A stretch of DNA of 38,142 nucleotides from DASXIW01 sp036497785 (GCA_036497785.1 DASXIW010000028.1:1-38142); one strand, 5' to 3'; positions 23,615 through 32,235 are shown, counted from the first letter of the stretch. The notes: generated by a model not told the origin, from the sequence alone. Numbers and translations are program-made.

Positions 23615-25309
23615 ATGTCCCTCTCGTCCCCCGCCGGCACCCCCGGCGCCGACACGCTCCGCATCGCGCTGGCCCAGCTCAATCCGCATCTGGGCCAGAT
23701 CGCGCACAACCTCGCCGGCATACGCCGCGCCCGGGCCGAGGCCGCGCGCCTGGGCGCCGAGCTGGTGGTCACCCCGGAGATGTCGATCTGCGGCTACCCG
23801 ACCGAGGACCTGGTCCGCAAACCTGCCTTCGTCGCCGCCTGCGCGGCCGCCATCGCCGAACTGGCGGCGGACACCGCCGATGGCGGCCCCGGCCTGATCG
23901 TGGGCGGACCGTGGCGGAACGGTACGCTACTGCACAATGCTGCCTTCGTGCTGGATGGCGGGCGGATCGTCGCCAAACGTGCCAAGCACGAACTGCCGAA
24001 TTACGGCGTGTTCGACGACAAGCGCGTTTTCGACACCGGCCCGTCGCCCGGCCCGGTGGTGTTCCGCGGCTTTCGCATCGGCCTGATGATCTGCGAGGAT
24101 TGGTGGTTCCCCGCCGTCTCCGAAACGCTCGCGGAAAGCGGTGCGGAAATGCTGCTATCCATCAACGGCAGCCCGTATGAGCTGGACAAGCAATCCGCCC
24201 GCATCGCGCTGGGCGTGAGCCGCGTGGTCGAAACCGGCCTGCCCTTCGTGTTCTGCGCCCAGATCTGCGGCCAGGATGAACTGGTGTTCGACGGAGCCAG
24301 CTTCGTGCTGAACGCCGATCGCAGCCTCGTCGTGCAGATGCCCTTCTTCGTGGAATCGGTCACGCTCACCGCCTGGCGACGCGATGGCGAGCACCTTGTT
24401 TGCGACAAGCTGCCTTTGTCGCCCGAGCCGGGCCGGATGGAGTCGATCTATCGCTGCATGATGCTCGGCCTGCGCGACTACGTCACCAAAAACGGATTTC
24501 CCGGCATCATCCTCGGCTTGTCCGGCGGCATAGACAGCGCGCTTTCGGCCGCCGTCGCGGTGGATGCGCTGGGCGCAGAGAAGGTGCGCAGCTTCATGCT
24601 GCCCAGCCCGTATACCAGCCAGCACAGCCTGGACGATGCGGCCGAATGCGCCCGGCTGCTCGGCATCCCTTGCGATACCGTCTCGATCGAAGGCCCGATG
24701 CAAGCATTCGGCGACGCGCTCGCGCCGGTGTTCGAAGGCCGTCAGTCCGACACCACGGAGGAGAACATCCAGTCCCGCTCACGCGGCCTGATTCTGATGG
24801 CGATCTCCAACAAGCTGGGCCACATGCTGCTGACCACCGGCAACAAAAGCGAAATGTCGGTCGGCTATGCCACGCTGTACGGCGACATGTGCGGCGGCTA
24901 CTCCGTGCTGAAAGACGTCTACAAAACCACGGTGTTCGAGCTGTGCCGCTGGCGTAACGCAAACCGCCCCGAAGCTGCTCTCGGGCCGGACGGACCGGTG
25001 ATGCCCGAACGCGTCATCACCAAACCTCCCAGCGCCGAGCTGAAACCCGGCCAGACCGACCAGGACAGCCTGCCGCCCTACGACGTGCTGGACGCCATCC
25101 TGCAAGGCCTCGTCGAAGGTGAACAGAGCGTGGATGCCATGGTAGAACGCGGCTTCGACCGCGCTTTGGTGCTGCGCGTCTGGAAAATGCTGGACCGCGC
25201 CGAATACAAGCGCCGCCAAGCCCCCCCAGGCGTGAAGATCACCCCCCGCGCCTTCGGCCGAGACCGCCGCTATCCGATTACCAACGGCTTCACGGCCCTG
25301 ATCGCATGA
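23615..25309 (+). CDS. nadE: Glutamine-dependent NAD+ synthetase
   Basis: A 564-residue two-domain enzyme that amidates nicotinic-acid adenine dinucleotide to NAD+ using glutamine. The N-terminal nitrilase-type glutaminase has its triad at Glu55 (VTPEMSICGYP), Lys124 (AKHELPNYGVF) and Cys160 (LMICEDWWFP). The C-terminal synthetase has the PP-loop LSGGIDSAL starting at Ser303, and GNKSEMSVGYATLYGDMCGG further on. All key residues are intact and length is normal for the fused bacterial form. A long inverted-repeat terminator begins seven bases after the stop. It is divergent from the DUF3592 gene. Confidence 0.95.
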   Translation: MSLSSPAGTPGADTLRIALAQLNPHLGQIAHNLAGIRRARAEAARLGAELVVTPEMSICGYPTEDLVRKPAFVAACAAAIAELAADTADGGPGLIVGGPWRNGTLLHNAAFVLDGGRIVAKRAKHELPNYGVFDDKRVFDTGPSPGPVVFRGFRIGLMICEDWWFPAVSETLAESGAEMLLSINGSPYELDKQSARIALGVSRVVETGLPFVFCAQICGQDELVFDGASFVLNADRSLVVQMPFFVESVTLTAWRRDGEHLVCDKLPLSPEPGRMESIYRCMMLGLRDYVTKNGFPGIILGLSGGIDSALSAAVAVDALGAEKVRSFMLPSPYTSQHSLDDAAECARLLGIPCDTVSIEGPMQAFGDALAPVFEGRQSDTTEENIQSRSRGLILMAISNKLGHMLLTTGNKSEMSVGYATLYGDMCGGYSVLKDVYKTTVFELCRWRNANRPEAALGPDGPVMPERVITKPPSAELKPGQTDQDSLPPYDVLDAILQGLVEGEQSVDAMVERGFDRALVLRVWKMLDRAEYKRRQAPPGVKITPRAFGRDRRYPITNGFTALIA

Positions 25310-25315
25310 CCGAAA

Positions 25316-25406
25316 CGGATAAAAGTTTTTTGGTTCTTTTTTTAAAAAAAGAACATCTTCCCAAGCACGTCTTTTTTGCAAAAAAGAAGCAAAAAACTCT
25401 TATCCG
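25316..25406. terminator. Long nested inverted-repeat terminator, copy 2
   Basis: Outer arms CGGATAAAAGTTTTTTGG (from 25316) and CAAAAAACTCTTATCCG (ending 25406) enclose two perfect palindromes: a 22-bp one at 25333-25354 (GTTC, seven T, seven A, GAAC) and a 16-bp one at 25371-25386 (CTTTTTTGCAAAAAAG). T runs occur on both strands. The outer arms match those at 17222-17279, showing a repeated element. It sits directly after nadE. Confidence 0.75.
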
Positions 25407-25424
25407 ATTTGGCGGTGCCATGGC

Positions 25425-25793
25425 ATGAGCGATTTGTTTGCGCCGCCTGGGGGTTGGCGGGTTCGGATCATGGATCTGTCCGGTGGGGCCGAGGATAACA
25501 TCGTCGAGGAGATTGGTGGGTTTCCCACGTTGATGCAGGCCAATGCCTTTGCCCGTCGCTATGTGCGCGACAGCGTCGAGCGTTGCCGCACGCCGGGCGC
25601 AAGCGCGCGCGATGTGCTTGATGCGTGGTTCGCCTTCGGTGAGGATGTCGACGTGCTGGAGGCCGGCGACGATGCCTGGCGCAGCGGCACCGAACTTTCT
25701 GATTTCGCCGATCGCCCGGCCAGCGCCGAAGACCGTGACTGGCGTGCGCTCGATCCCAGGCGCGACGCGGCGGACCAGGATGAGGAATCATGA
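25425..25793 (+). CDS. Conserved-looking small acidic protein of unknown function, coupled to gltX
   Basis: A 122-residue soluble protein I do not recognise. The N-terminal two thirds look folded (GGWRVRIMDLSGG, IGGFPTLMQANAFARRYVRDSVERC), and the last 45 residues are rich in Asp and Glu. There is no signal peptide or membrane segment. Its TGA (25791-25793) overlaps the gltX ATG (25790-25792) in ATGA, so translation of gltX is probably coupled to it. This constant position suggests a role linked to tRNA charging or translation, but that is inference. The start ATG at 25425 lies 19 bp after the inverted-repeat terminator, so the promoter must be very close or the mRNA nearly leaderless. Confidence 0.75.
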   Translation: MSDLFAPPGGWRVRIMDLSGGAEDNIVEEIGGFPTLMQANAFARRYVRDSVERCRTPGASARDVLDAWFAFGEDVDVLEAGDDAWRSGTELSDFADRPASAEDRDWRALDPRRDAADQDEES

Positions 25794-27127
25794 CCGTCAA
25801 GGTCCGCTTCGCGCCGTCTCCGACTGGCCTGCTGCATGTTGGCAATACCCGCGCCGCGCTGATGAACTGGCTCTATGCCCGCCACACCGGCGGCGTTTTC
25901 ATCCTGCGCCTGGACGATACCGACACCGCGCGCGGCACGCCCGAATTCGAGGAAGCGATCCGCCAGGACCTGCGCTGGCTCGGCCTGGAGTGGGACGAAA
26001 CCTTTCGCCAGTCCGAACGCCTCGCCCGCTACGACGAAATCGCCGAACGCCTGAAAGCGTCTGGACGGCTTTATCCCTGCTTCGAAAGTGAGGACGAGCT
26101 TCGCGTTAAACGGGAACTGCGCATCAAGCGCCAGCAGGCGCCCATTTACGACCGCGCCATGCTGAAACTCACCCCGGAGCAGCGCGCCAATGCCGAGGCG
26201 GGCGGCAAAAAGCCTTACTGGCGCTTCAAACTCTCCGATGGCGAAGTGACCTGGATGGACCTTGTCTCCGGCCGCCGCCGGGTCAAGCTCACCGCGATTT
26301 CCGACCCCGTGCTGATCCGCGCCGATGGCCGCCCGCTATATGATTTCGCCTCCGTTATCGACGATATGGACAGCGGCATCAGCCATATCATGCGCGGCGA
26401 GGACCACATCACCAATACCGGCGTGCAGATGGACATCATATCCGCCATCGGCGGCAATCCCGGCGCCATCGCCTTCGGCCATCTGCCGCTGTTGCTGGAC
26501 GACGATGGCGGCAAACTCTCCAAACGTCTCGGCAGCCTATCGCTGCGCAGCCTGCGCCACGATGGCATCGAGCCGATGGCCATCACCTCCTACCTCGCCC
26601 GCGTCGGATCCTCCGCTGATCCCGAACCTCTGCCGCTCACCCAACTCGCCGAGGATTTCGACTTCTCGCGCCTCTCCACCTCGGGCGCCCGCTTTGACGT
26701 CTCCCAGCTTCTCGCCCTCAACCGCCGCGTCCTGCATCACCTCCCCTTCGAGGCCGTCGCCGACCGCCTCCCGCACGGCGCGACGGAAGCGTTCTGGAAT
26801 GCGGTCCGCGGCAATCTCGATCTGCTCGGCGAGGCCCGTGGCTACTGGGACGTCGTCGCCGGCCAAATCGTTCCCCCCGTCATCGAAAACGAAGGCGAGT
26901 TCTTTCGTCAGGCCCTCGAATTGCTGCCGCCCGAGCCCTGGAACGACGATATCTGGCAGCTCTGGACCGAAGCCCTTAAGGCAGCCACCGGCCGCAAAGG
27001 CAGAGCCCTGTTCCTGCCGTTACGCCTCGCTCTGACCGGCGAGGACCACGGACCGGAACTGAAAGCCCTGCTGCCGTTGATCGGACGGGCCCGGGCGTCG
27101 CAGCGTTTGCAGATTGCGGCGAACTGA
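25790..27127 (+). CDS. gltX: Glutamate-tRNA ligase
   Basis: A 445-residue class I aminoacyl-tRNA synthetase charging tRNA-Glu. The N-terminal RFAPSPTGLLHVGNTRAAL contains the HIGH-equivalent HVGN at 16-19, and the KMSKS-equivalent is KLSKR at 242-246. The catalytic domain shows LRLDDTD, YPCFES and DFASVIDDMDSGISHIMRGEDHI. The C-terminal anticodon domain is somewhat short. Many alphaproteobacteria have two GluRS paralogues, one also charging tRNA-Gln for later amidation; which type this is cannot be decided here. It overlaps the upstream small gene by four bases and is followed by a 503-bp gene-free region. Confidence 0.92.
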   Translation: MTVKVRFAPSPTGLLHVGNTRAALMNWLYARHTGGVFILRLDDTDTARGTPEFEEAIRQDLRWLGLEWDETFRQSERLARYDEIAERLKASGRLYPCFESEDELRVKRELRIKRQQAPIYDRAMLKLTPEQRANAEAGGKKPYWRFKLSDGEVTWMDLVSGRRRVKLTAISDPVLIRADGRPLYDFASVIDDMDSGISHIMRGEDHITNTGVQMDIISAIGGNPGAIAFGHLPLLLDDDGGKLSKRLGSLSLRSLRHDGIEPMAITSYLARVGSSADPEPLPLTQLAEDFDFSRLSTSGARFDVSQLLALNRRVLHHLPFEAVADRLPHGATEAFWNAVRGNLDLLGEARGYWDVVAGQIVPPVIENEGEFFRQALELLPPEPWNDDIWQLWTEALKAATGRKGRALFLPLRLALTGEDHGPELKALLPLIGRARASQRLQIAAN

Positions 27128-27630
27128 AGAGGACAAGGACAGGCCAGGACTCTCTCGTCTTGCCATTTCGCTCGACCTCGCTGAGCGGAGTCTTTGCCAA
27201 GCCTCGCCGTGCCCGCTCAAACCCACGACAGGCAAGCTGTTATTTGCGGCAAATGGTGGCACGGGTCTTGAGGCTCCACGACTCTCCCGGCTGGGGTGGG
27301 GACCTTGGCTTGGCATCTGTTTCTCTGCGCCGAACGCAATCGCCCTCGCGTGATGACGAAAATGTTGAGTGATGCTAAATGAATTTTTGGCTTCGTGCGA
27401 TTTTCGGCGCCGAAGTAGTTGTCTACATGTAACGCCAACCGACATATCAAGAAAACTCACGGAATCCCGGGGTCTCGCCTTGAGCGGGATCCAATGGAGA
27501 GGCGAGAATGGGGCTGTGGTCTTGTCTGAATAGTTATTATTCTAAACCGTTCCCTACAGATAAGAATCTCCTTCGCCACATCTACATCCCGCGTGGTTGC
27601 CGCCCGCGATCATCCGTATAGACTGGACGC
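27128..27630. other. 503-bp gene-free region between gltX and argE
   Basis: No convincing gene, tRNA or IS end is seen. The region is more AT-rich than its surroundings after about 27350. It holds a perfect 12-bp palindrome TTCGGCGCCGAA (27403-27414) and interleaved inverted repeats at 27461-27507. The argE promoter should lie in the AT-rich 27520-27600 segment, but no clear -35/-10 pair stands out. Confidence 0.5.
27461..27507 (+). other. Interleaved inverted repeats, possible RNA pseudoknot or REP-like unit
   Basis: GGAATCCCG (27461-27469) pairs with CGGGATCC (27485-27492), with one bulged A. TCTCGCCT (27473-27480) pairs with AGGCGAGA (27500-27507). The arms alternate, leaving connectors of 3, 4 and 7 bases, which suits an H-type pseudoknot or two mutually exclusive hairpins about 120 bases before argE. 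A degenerate REP-type repeat (CCCG...CGGG with ATCC flanks) is the main alternative. Confidence 0.35.
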
Positions 27631-28812
27631 ATGAACGATCGCATCGACGCCCCGGGCGCACATATCTCCACCACCGAGCTGCTGGCTCGGCTGGTTTCCT
27701 TTGACACGACCAGCCGCAACAGCAATGTGCCGCTGATCGAATTCGTCAGCACCTATCTTGACGGGTTTGGCGTACCATATCGCATCAGCCGCAATGCGGC
27801 GGGCGACAAGGCTAATCTGCATGCCATTATCGGTCCGCGGGTTGCGGGCGGCATCGCCTTGTCCGGTCATGTCGATGTGGTGCCGGTGGACGGCCAGGCC
27901 TGGAGTGCCGATCCGTTTACTTTACGGAATGAAAATGGTCTGCTATATGGCCGTGGTGCGACGGACATGAAGGGCTTCGTGGCCAGCGCGCTGGCGGCCG
28001 TGCCGGATTTGTTGGCACGCAAGCTTGCCCGGCCAGTGCATCTGTTCGTCACCTACGACGAGGAGACGGATATGGGCGGTGCACGGCGCCTGATCGCCGA
28101 TCTCGCGGAGAGCGGATTGCGTCCGGAACTATGCGTGGTGGGCGAGCCGAGTTCGATGCAGCCTATTCTGGGTCACAAGGGAAGGCTCGCCCTGCGGGTG
28201 ACGGCGCGCGGACATACCGGTCATTCCAGCATGCCCAGCAAGGGCGTGAACGCGGTGCATGCGCTGGGCGAGGCGATCGCCTATATCGCGGCCGAGCAAC
28301 GCCGTTTCGCGGCCGAGGGACCGTTCGACCCGCATTTCGATCCGCCGCATACCACGCCGCACATTGGCACGGTGCAGGGGGGGACGATTTTGAACATCAT
28401 TCCCGAACATGCCAGCTTCACCATGGAGTGGCGCACGATTCCGGCCAACGATTTCTTCGCCGAGGTCGAGCGCTTGCGCGCTCACGTCGCGACGCATATC
28501 GAACCGGCGATGCGGGCCGTCGATCCCGCCACGGGCTTCACGATCGAGGTGATGGATTGGATCCCCGGAATGGCACTGCCGGCGGACCACGAGTTGGCGA
28601 CGCTGACCAAGCAGGTCGCCGGCTCCAATAGGGCCGGATTTGTCTCCTATGGTACAGAAGGCGGGCTGTACGAAAGCGCCGGCATGCCAACCATCGTGTG
28701 CGGTCCCGGCTCGATCGAGCAGGCGCACAAAGCCGATGAGTGGATCGCCGAATCCCAGCTTGCCGCCTGCGACGCCTTCATTCGCCGGCTGGCGGACCGG
28801 CTGGCCGCATGA
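27631..28812 (+). CDS. argE: Acetylornithine deacetylase (M20 family)
   Basis: A 393-residue M20 metallopeptidase-family deacylase. The two-zinc site is complete: His80 and Asp82 (SGHVDVVPVDG), Asp112 (YGRGATDMKGF), Glu144/Glu145 (YDEETDMGG), Glu172 (VVGEPSSM) and His366 (EQAHKADEW). The dimerisation lid contains GHTGHSSMPSKGVNAVH. This is the ArgE pattern (N-acetylornithine to ornithine plus acetate), but related M20 enzymes cleave other N-acyl amino acids. Its TGA overlaps the ATG of the next gene in ATGA (28809-28812). The partner is an aspartoacylase-like deacylase, so a catabolic role in removing acyl groups is as likely as arginine synthesis. Confidence 0.88.
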   Translation: MNDRIDAPGAHISTTELLARLVSFDTTSRNSNVPLIEFVSTYLDGFGVPYRISRNAAGDKANLHAIIGPRVAGGIALSGHVDVVPVDGQAWSADPFTLRNENGLLYGRGATDMKGFVASALAAVPDLLARKLARPVHLFVTYDEETDMGGARRLIADLAESGLRPELCVVGEPSSMQPILGHKGRLALRVTARGHTGHSSMPSKGVNAVHALGEAIAYIAAEQRRFAAEGPFDPHFDPPHTTPHIGTVQGGTILNIIPEHASFTMEWRTIPANDFFAEVERLRAHVATHIEPAMRAVDPATGFTIEVMDWIPGMALPADHELATLTKQVAGSNRAGFVSYGTEGGLYESAGMPTIVCGPGSIEQAHKADEWIAESQLAACDAFIRRLADRLAA

Positions 28813-29810
28813 CGGAAGCCGCGATCCCCGGGCGATCCCCGGAGAGCACGTTGGCGGCGCAATTGGCGCTGCCGCAATTCGATGTGCAGATCGCGGCCCC
28901 CGACGTCTCGCCCTGGCTTGCCGGCAATACCGGCATTCCGGGCTTCACCAGTTTCTCCGCCCGAGAGCCGGGGCCGCATGTATTGCTGCTGTCCCTGACG
29001 CATGGCAACGAGTTGTGTGGCGGTATCGTGCTGGACCATTTGCTGCGTGCCGGTCTGCGGCCGGTGCGCGGTACGCTGACGATGGGCTTCGCCAATTTGG
29101 CCGCCTTCGCCCGGTTTGATCCGGCGCATCCCACCGCCAGCCGGTTCCTGGACGAAGACATGAACCGGCTCTGGGACCCTTCCGTGCTGGACGGCCCGCG
29201 TCATTCCAGCGAACTCGATCGCGCGCGCGAGATTCGGCCGCTGATCGACGCGGCGGATGTGCTGATGGACCTGCATTCCATGCTGTGGCCGTCCGATCCA
29301 CTGATCCTCAGCGGCAAAACGCCACAGGGCCGCGCATTGGCATTGGCGATCGGCCAGCCCGGGCTGGTCGTGGCCGATGGCGGTCATGTCAGCGGCCCAC
29401 GCATCATCGATTACGGCCGCTTCGCCGATCCAGGGAGTTCGGCCGCGGCGGTTTTGGTCGAGGCCGGGCAGCATTGGCAACAGGCGGCGGTGGACATGAC
29501 CATGGCGAGCGTCGCCGGGCTGCTGCGCCACACCGGCATCGTGCCCGACCACGCCGAATTCCCGCCAGCCATTCCAGGGGCAAGCCGGCTGGCCGAGGTG
29601 ACCCTGCCTGTCACCGCGGCGACAGCCGGCTTCGCCTTCGTCCAGGCCTATCGTGGCGGCGACGTGATTCCCCGCCGCAACACGCTGATCGCGCTCGACG
29701 GCACTACGGAGGTGCGGACCCCGCATGACGATTGCCTGCTGGTAATGCCCAGCCCACGCCCCAGCCGGGGCCATACCGCAGTGCGGCTGGCGCGATTCGT
29801 TTCGCCCTAA
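28809..29810 (+). CDS. M14 succinylglutamate desuccinylase/aspartoacylase-family protein
   Basis: A 333-residue AstE/AspA-type zinc amidohydrolase. Ligands are visible as His65 and Glu68 in LTHGNELCGG and His156 in MDLHSM; DEDMNRLWD (115-123) supplies the DxNR substrate-binding motif. The C-terminal beta domain (GFAFVQAYRGGDVIPRRNTLIAL) fits the family. It presumably releases an acyl group from an N-acyl amino acid; related enzymes handle N-acetylaspartate, N-succinylglutamate and N-acetyl-diaminobutyrate. The start is fixed by the four-base overlap with argE. The TAA stop (29808-29810) overlaps the opposing stop of the enoyl-CoA-hydratase gene. Confidence 0.85.
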   Translation: MTEAAIPGRSPESTLAAQLALPQFDVQIAAPDVSPWLAGNTGIPGFTSFSAREPGPHVLLLSLTHGNELCGGIVLDHLLRAGLRPVRGTLTMGFANLAAFARFDPAHPTASRFLDEDMNRLWDPSVLDGPRHSSELDRAREIRPLIDAADVLMDLHSMLWPSDPLILSGKTPQGRALALAIGQPGLVVADGGHVSGPRIIDYGRFADPGSSAAAVLVEAGQHWQQAAVDMTMASVAGLLRHTGIVPDHAEFPPAIPGASRLAEVTLPVTAATAGFAFVQAYRGGDVIPRRNTLIALDGTTEVRTPHDDCLLVMPSPRPSRGHTAVRLARFVSP

Positions 29811-30592
29811 TCGCCGCTGAATCGCGGCGCGCGGCGTTCCAGAAAGGCGGCGACACCCTCGCGGTAATCCCGGCTCGTCAGGGCCGCGTCGCGCATCCGG
29901 GCGGCTTGCGCGCGCAGTTCGGCAGATGGCGCGTCGGTCAGCAGGCGCAGTTGCGCTTTTACCGCGGCGATCGCCAGCGGGGCGTTGCAGGCGATCTGGC
30001 GGGCCATGGCTGTGGTGAACGTCTCCAGCCCCTCGGCCGGCACCAGATGGTTCAGCAATCCCAGGCGATAGGCACGATCCGCCGTGATCGCCGCGCCGGT
30101 GGCGAACATTTCCATGGCGAGATTGACGCCGAGCCGGCGCACGGCGTTGGCCAGGCCGTCAATGTCGTAGGGCAGGCCGATCCGGGCCGGGGTGAAGGCC
30201 AGGCTGGCGCTGGGATCGGCGATCAGCATGTCGCAGCGCAACGCCAGGTCGCAGGCGCCGCCCCAGGCCGAGCCATGCAGCATGGCGATGACCGGGGCAG
30301 GGCAGTCGCGCACACAGGCGAACAGCCTGTGCAGCAGGCCATCCTCGGCCAGCGGGTCCTGTCCGTCCGCCATCGCGGTTATGTCGAAGCCGGCGGACCA
30401 TACGGTGTCGGTCAGGCCGGCGCGCAGGATCACCACGCGGGGCGACTTCAGGCCGCGAAAGGCTTCGATCAGGCCGGTCAGCATGGCGGTGCCGAGGGCG
30501 TTGCGTTTGGCCGGATGGTTCATGCGGACGGTGGCGACGCCATCCTCCATGCTGGCGACGACGACATCCTTGGCTCTTGCAGGCGCGTTCAT
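29807..30592 (-). CDS. Enoyl-CoA hydratase/isomerase family, methylmalonyl-CoA decarboxylase-like
   Basis: A 261-residue crotonase-fold protein. Pattern and C-terminus (LTSRDYREGVAAFLERRAPRF) fit the subgroup containing E. coli ScpB/YgfG methylmalonyl-CoA decarboxylase. Resemblances include AGFDITAMADGQDPL, MLHGSAWGGACDLALRCDMLIAD (oxyanion hole) and AFTPARIGLPYDIDGL, where YgfG has a similar TPVNLGVPYN. The product could decarboxylate methylmalonyl- or malonyl-CoA derivatives, or act as an ordinary hydratase. The ATG at 30590-30592 (MNAPARAKDVVV) was chosen over a longer upstream frame. It follows the binding-protein gene by 68 bp on the same strand. Confidence 0.82.
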   Translation of the reverse strand: MNAPARAKDVVVASMEDGVATVRMNHPAKRNALGTAMLTGLIEAFRGLKSPRVVILRAGLTDTVWSAGFDITAMADGQDPLAEDGLLHRLFACVRDCPAPVIAMLHGSAWGGACDLALRCDMLIADPSASLAFTPARIGLPYDIDGLANAVRRLGVNLAMEMFATGAAITADRAYRLGLLNHLVPAEGLETFTTAMARQIACNAPLAIAAVKAQLRLLTDAPSAELRAQAARMRDAALTSRDYREGVAAFLERRAPRFSGD

Positions 30593-30660
30593 GGACAAAC
30601 GGTGACGCGGATGTCGGGTTGGGGCAAGTGGGATGTTGCGCGCGCGATGCGTTTGGCCGA

Positions 30661-32235
30661 TCAGCTTCGCCTGACGTTCCAGAACAGTGGCAGCCCGTCG
30701 AGAATGCCGGCGAGGTCGCTGCGGTGCATGGCCGGGATCAGGGTCTGGCCGAGCGGGATATATGGCACGTCCTGAAACGCCTGGAGCTGCATCTGCTCGC
30801 AGATCCGCTTCTGGGCCGCGAGATCGGGCGCGCTGAGCCATTCATCGCGCAGTTCTTCCAGCTTCGGGCTGGTCGGCCAGCCCGGTTGGGCGTTCTTGCC
30901 ATTGCCGCGCAGGAAGACATGGCCAGCGGGATTGAACTGGTCGAGCCCGCTCCAGAAGGTGTGGAACACGCTCCAGCCACCCTGGTCGGGCGGGTCCTGC
31001 TTGGCGCGGCGCTGTACCAGCGTTGCCCAGTCCATCGCCTCGATATCGAGATTCATCCCAAGGCGCTTCATCAGATCGGCAGTGACGTCGGCCAGGCTTT
31101 TCACGCTGGGAATGTCCTGCGGGGCCAGCACCACCACTTTCTCGTTGTTGTAGCCGGCGGCGGCGAGATCGTGCTTGACGCGGTCCAGATCGCGCGGGCT
31201 GGTGAGGGCCTGCATGCCGGCATCGCTGGCCATGGGCGTGCCAGGTGGGAAATAGCCGACCTTGTCGCGCCATAGCGTCGGGTCGTCGCCGAGCACGGCG
31301 CTCATGTAATCGGACTGGGTGATGGCGCCCAGCATGGCGCGGCGGATGGCGGGGTTGTCGAAGGGCGGCTGGAGCTGGTTGAAGCGCATGGTGCCGATGG
31401 TGCCGGTGGTGACCACCATTTGCGCGGTAACGCCGGGCGCCTTGCGCAGCGTGGGGATGAGGTCGGCCACCGGCACGTCCCACCAGTCGATCTCGCCGCG
31501 TTGCAGGGCGGCGGCAACGGTGGAGGGGTCCGGCATGATGTGCCATTCGATCCGGTCGAAATGCGCGATCTTGCCGCCGGCGGTGCGGCTGGCGGCACCG
31601 GGGCGGGGGACGTAGTCGGTATTGCGCTCATAGACCAGAAGCGAGCCCGGCACGCGCTCGCCGGGACGGAAGCGGAACGGGCCGCTGCCGACCGTCTCAG
31701 TGATCTTGGTGAAGGCGTCCGTCTGGGCGATGCGGGCGGGCATCATCGGGCACATCAGCGGCGCGGTTTTGCCCAGCGCGTCCGGCAGCAGCGGGAATTT
31801 GGTCTTGAGGCGGAAGACGATGGTGCGGTCGTCGGCGGCGAACATTTCGTTTGTGGCCGCCGCCAGGGCCTGGCCGAAACTGTCGCGCTTGGCCCAGCGG
31901 GCGATGCTGGCCACGCAGTCCTTCGCCAGCACCCGTTCCCCGTCGTGGAACTTCAGATTGTCGCGCAGGGTGAGCTTCCATTGCAGGTCGTCATTCTCGG
32001 TGACGAAGCCGTCCAGCATCTGCGGCTGGACCTTGTAATCGGCGTCGGTGCCGAACAGCGTGTCGTAGACCAGGAAGCCATGGTCGCGCGTTTGGTAGCT
32101 GGTGGTCCAGATCGGGTCGATCGAAGCGATATCGGCCTGCGGGACGAATTTCAGCAGGGGGCTGCTCTGCGCGCGGGCGATCGCCGGCAAGGCGAGGGCG
32201 CCGGCGGCGCCGGCGAGGAAACTGCGACGGTGCAA
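30661..32235 (-). CDS. Tat-exported peptide/nickel-type ABC transporter substrate-binding protein
   Basis: A 524-residue solute-binding protein of family 5 (DppA/OppA type). The TTG at 32233-32235 is preceded by AGGAG at six bases and yields MHRRSFLAGAAGALALPAIARAQ-type leader: twin arginines at 3-4, a hydrophobic core and an AxA cleavage site at about 20-22. The mature part shows DIASIDPIWTTSYQTRDHGFLVYDTLF, the SBP5 signature region, and LKFHDGERVLAKDCVASIARW. No permease or ATPase genes are adjacent, so the transporter partner is elsewhere. It is divergent from the flavoprotein gene by 113 bp. The ligand is probably a peptide or acylated amino compound, by context. Confidence 0.87.
   Translation of the reverse strand: MHRRSFLAGAAGALALPAIARAQSSPLLKFVPQADIASIDPIWTTSYQTRDHGFLVYDTLFGTDADYKVQPQMLDGFVTENDDLQWKLTLRDNLKFHDGERVLAKDCVASIARWAKRDSFGQALAAATNEMFAADDRTIVFRLKTKFPLLPDALGKTAPLMCPMMPARIAQTDAFTKITETVGSGPFRFRPGERVPGSLLVYERNTDYVPRPGAASRTAGGKIAHFDRIEWHIMPDPSTVAAALQRGEIDWWDVPVADLIPTLRKAPGVTAQMVVTTGTIGTMRFNQLQPPFDNPAIRRAMLGAITQSDYMSAVLGDDPTLWRDKVGYFPPGTPMASDAGMQALTSPRDLDRVKHDLAAAGYNNEKVVVLAPQDIPSVKSLADVTADLMKRLGMNLDIEAMDWATLVQRRAKQDPPDQGGWSVFHTFWSGLDQFNPAGHVFLRGNGKNAQPGWPTSPKLEELRDEWLSAPDLAAQKRICEQMQLQAFQDVPYIPLGQTLIPAMHRSDLAGILDGLPLFWNVRRS

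Noticed and set aside
27114..27372. Two 70-79-codon frames after gltX
   Set aside because: They overlap the gltX end, are composed of low-information Arg/Pro/Ser sequence, and lack ribosome sites.
10547..27451. The same 16-base string CAACCGACATATCAAG at 10547-10562 and 27436-27451
   Set aside because: With both strands of 38 kb compared, about 0.3 such 16-base matches are expected by chance; there is no shared context or flanking similarity.
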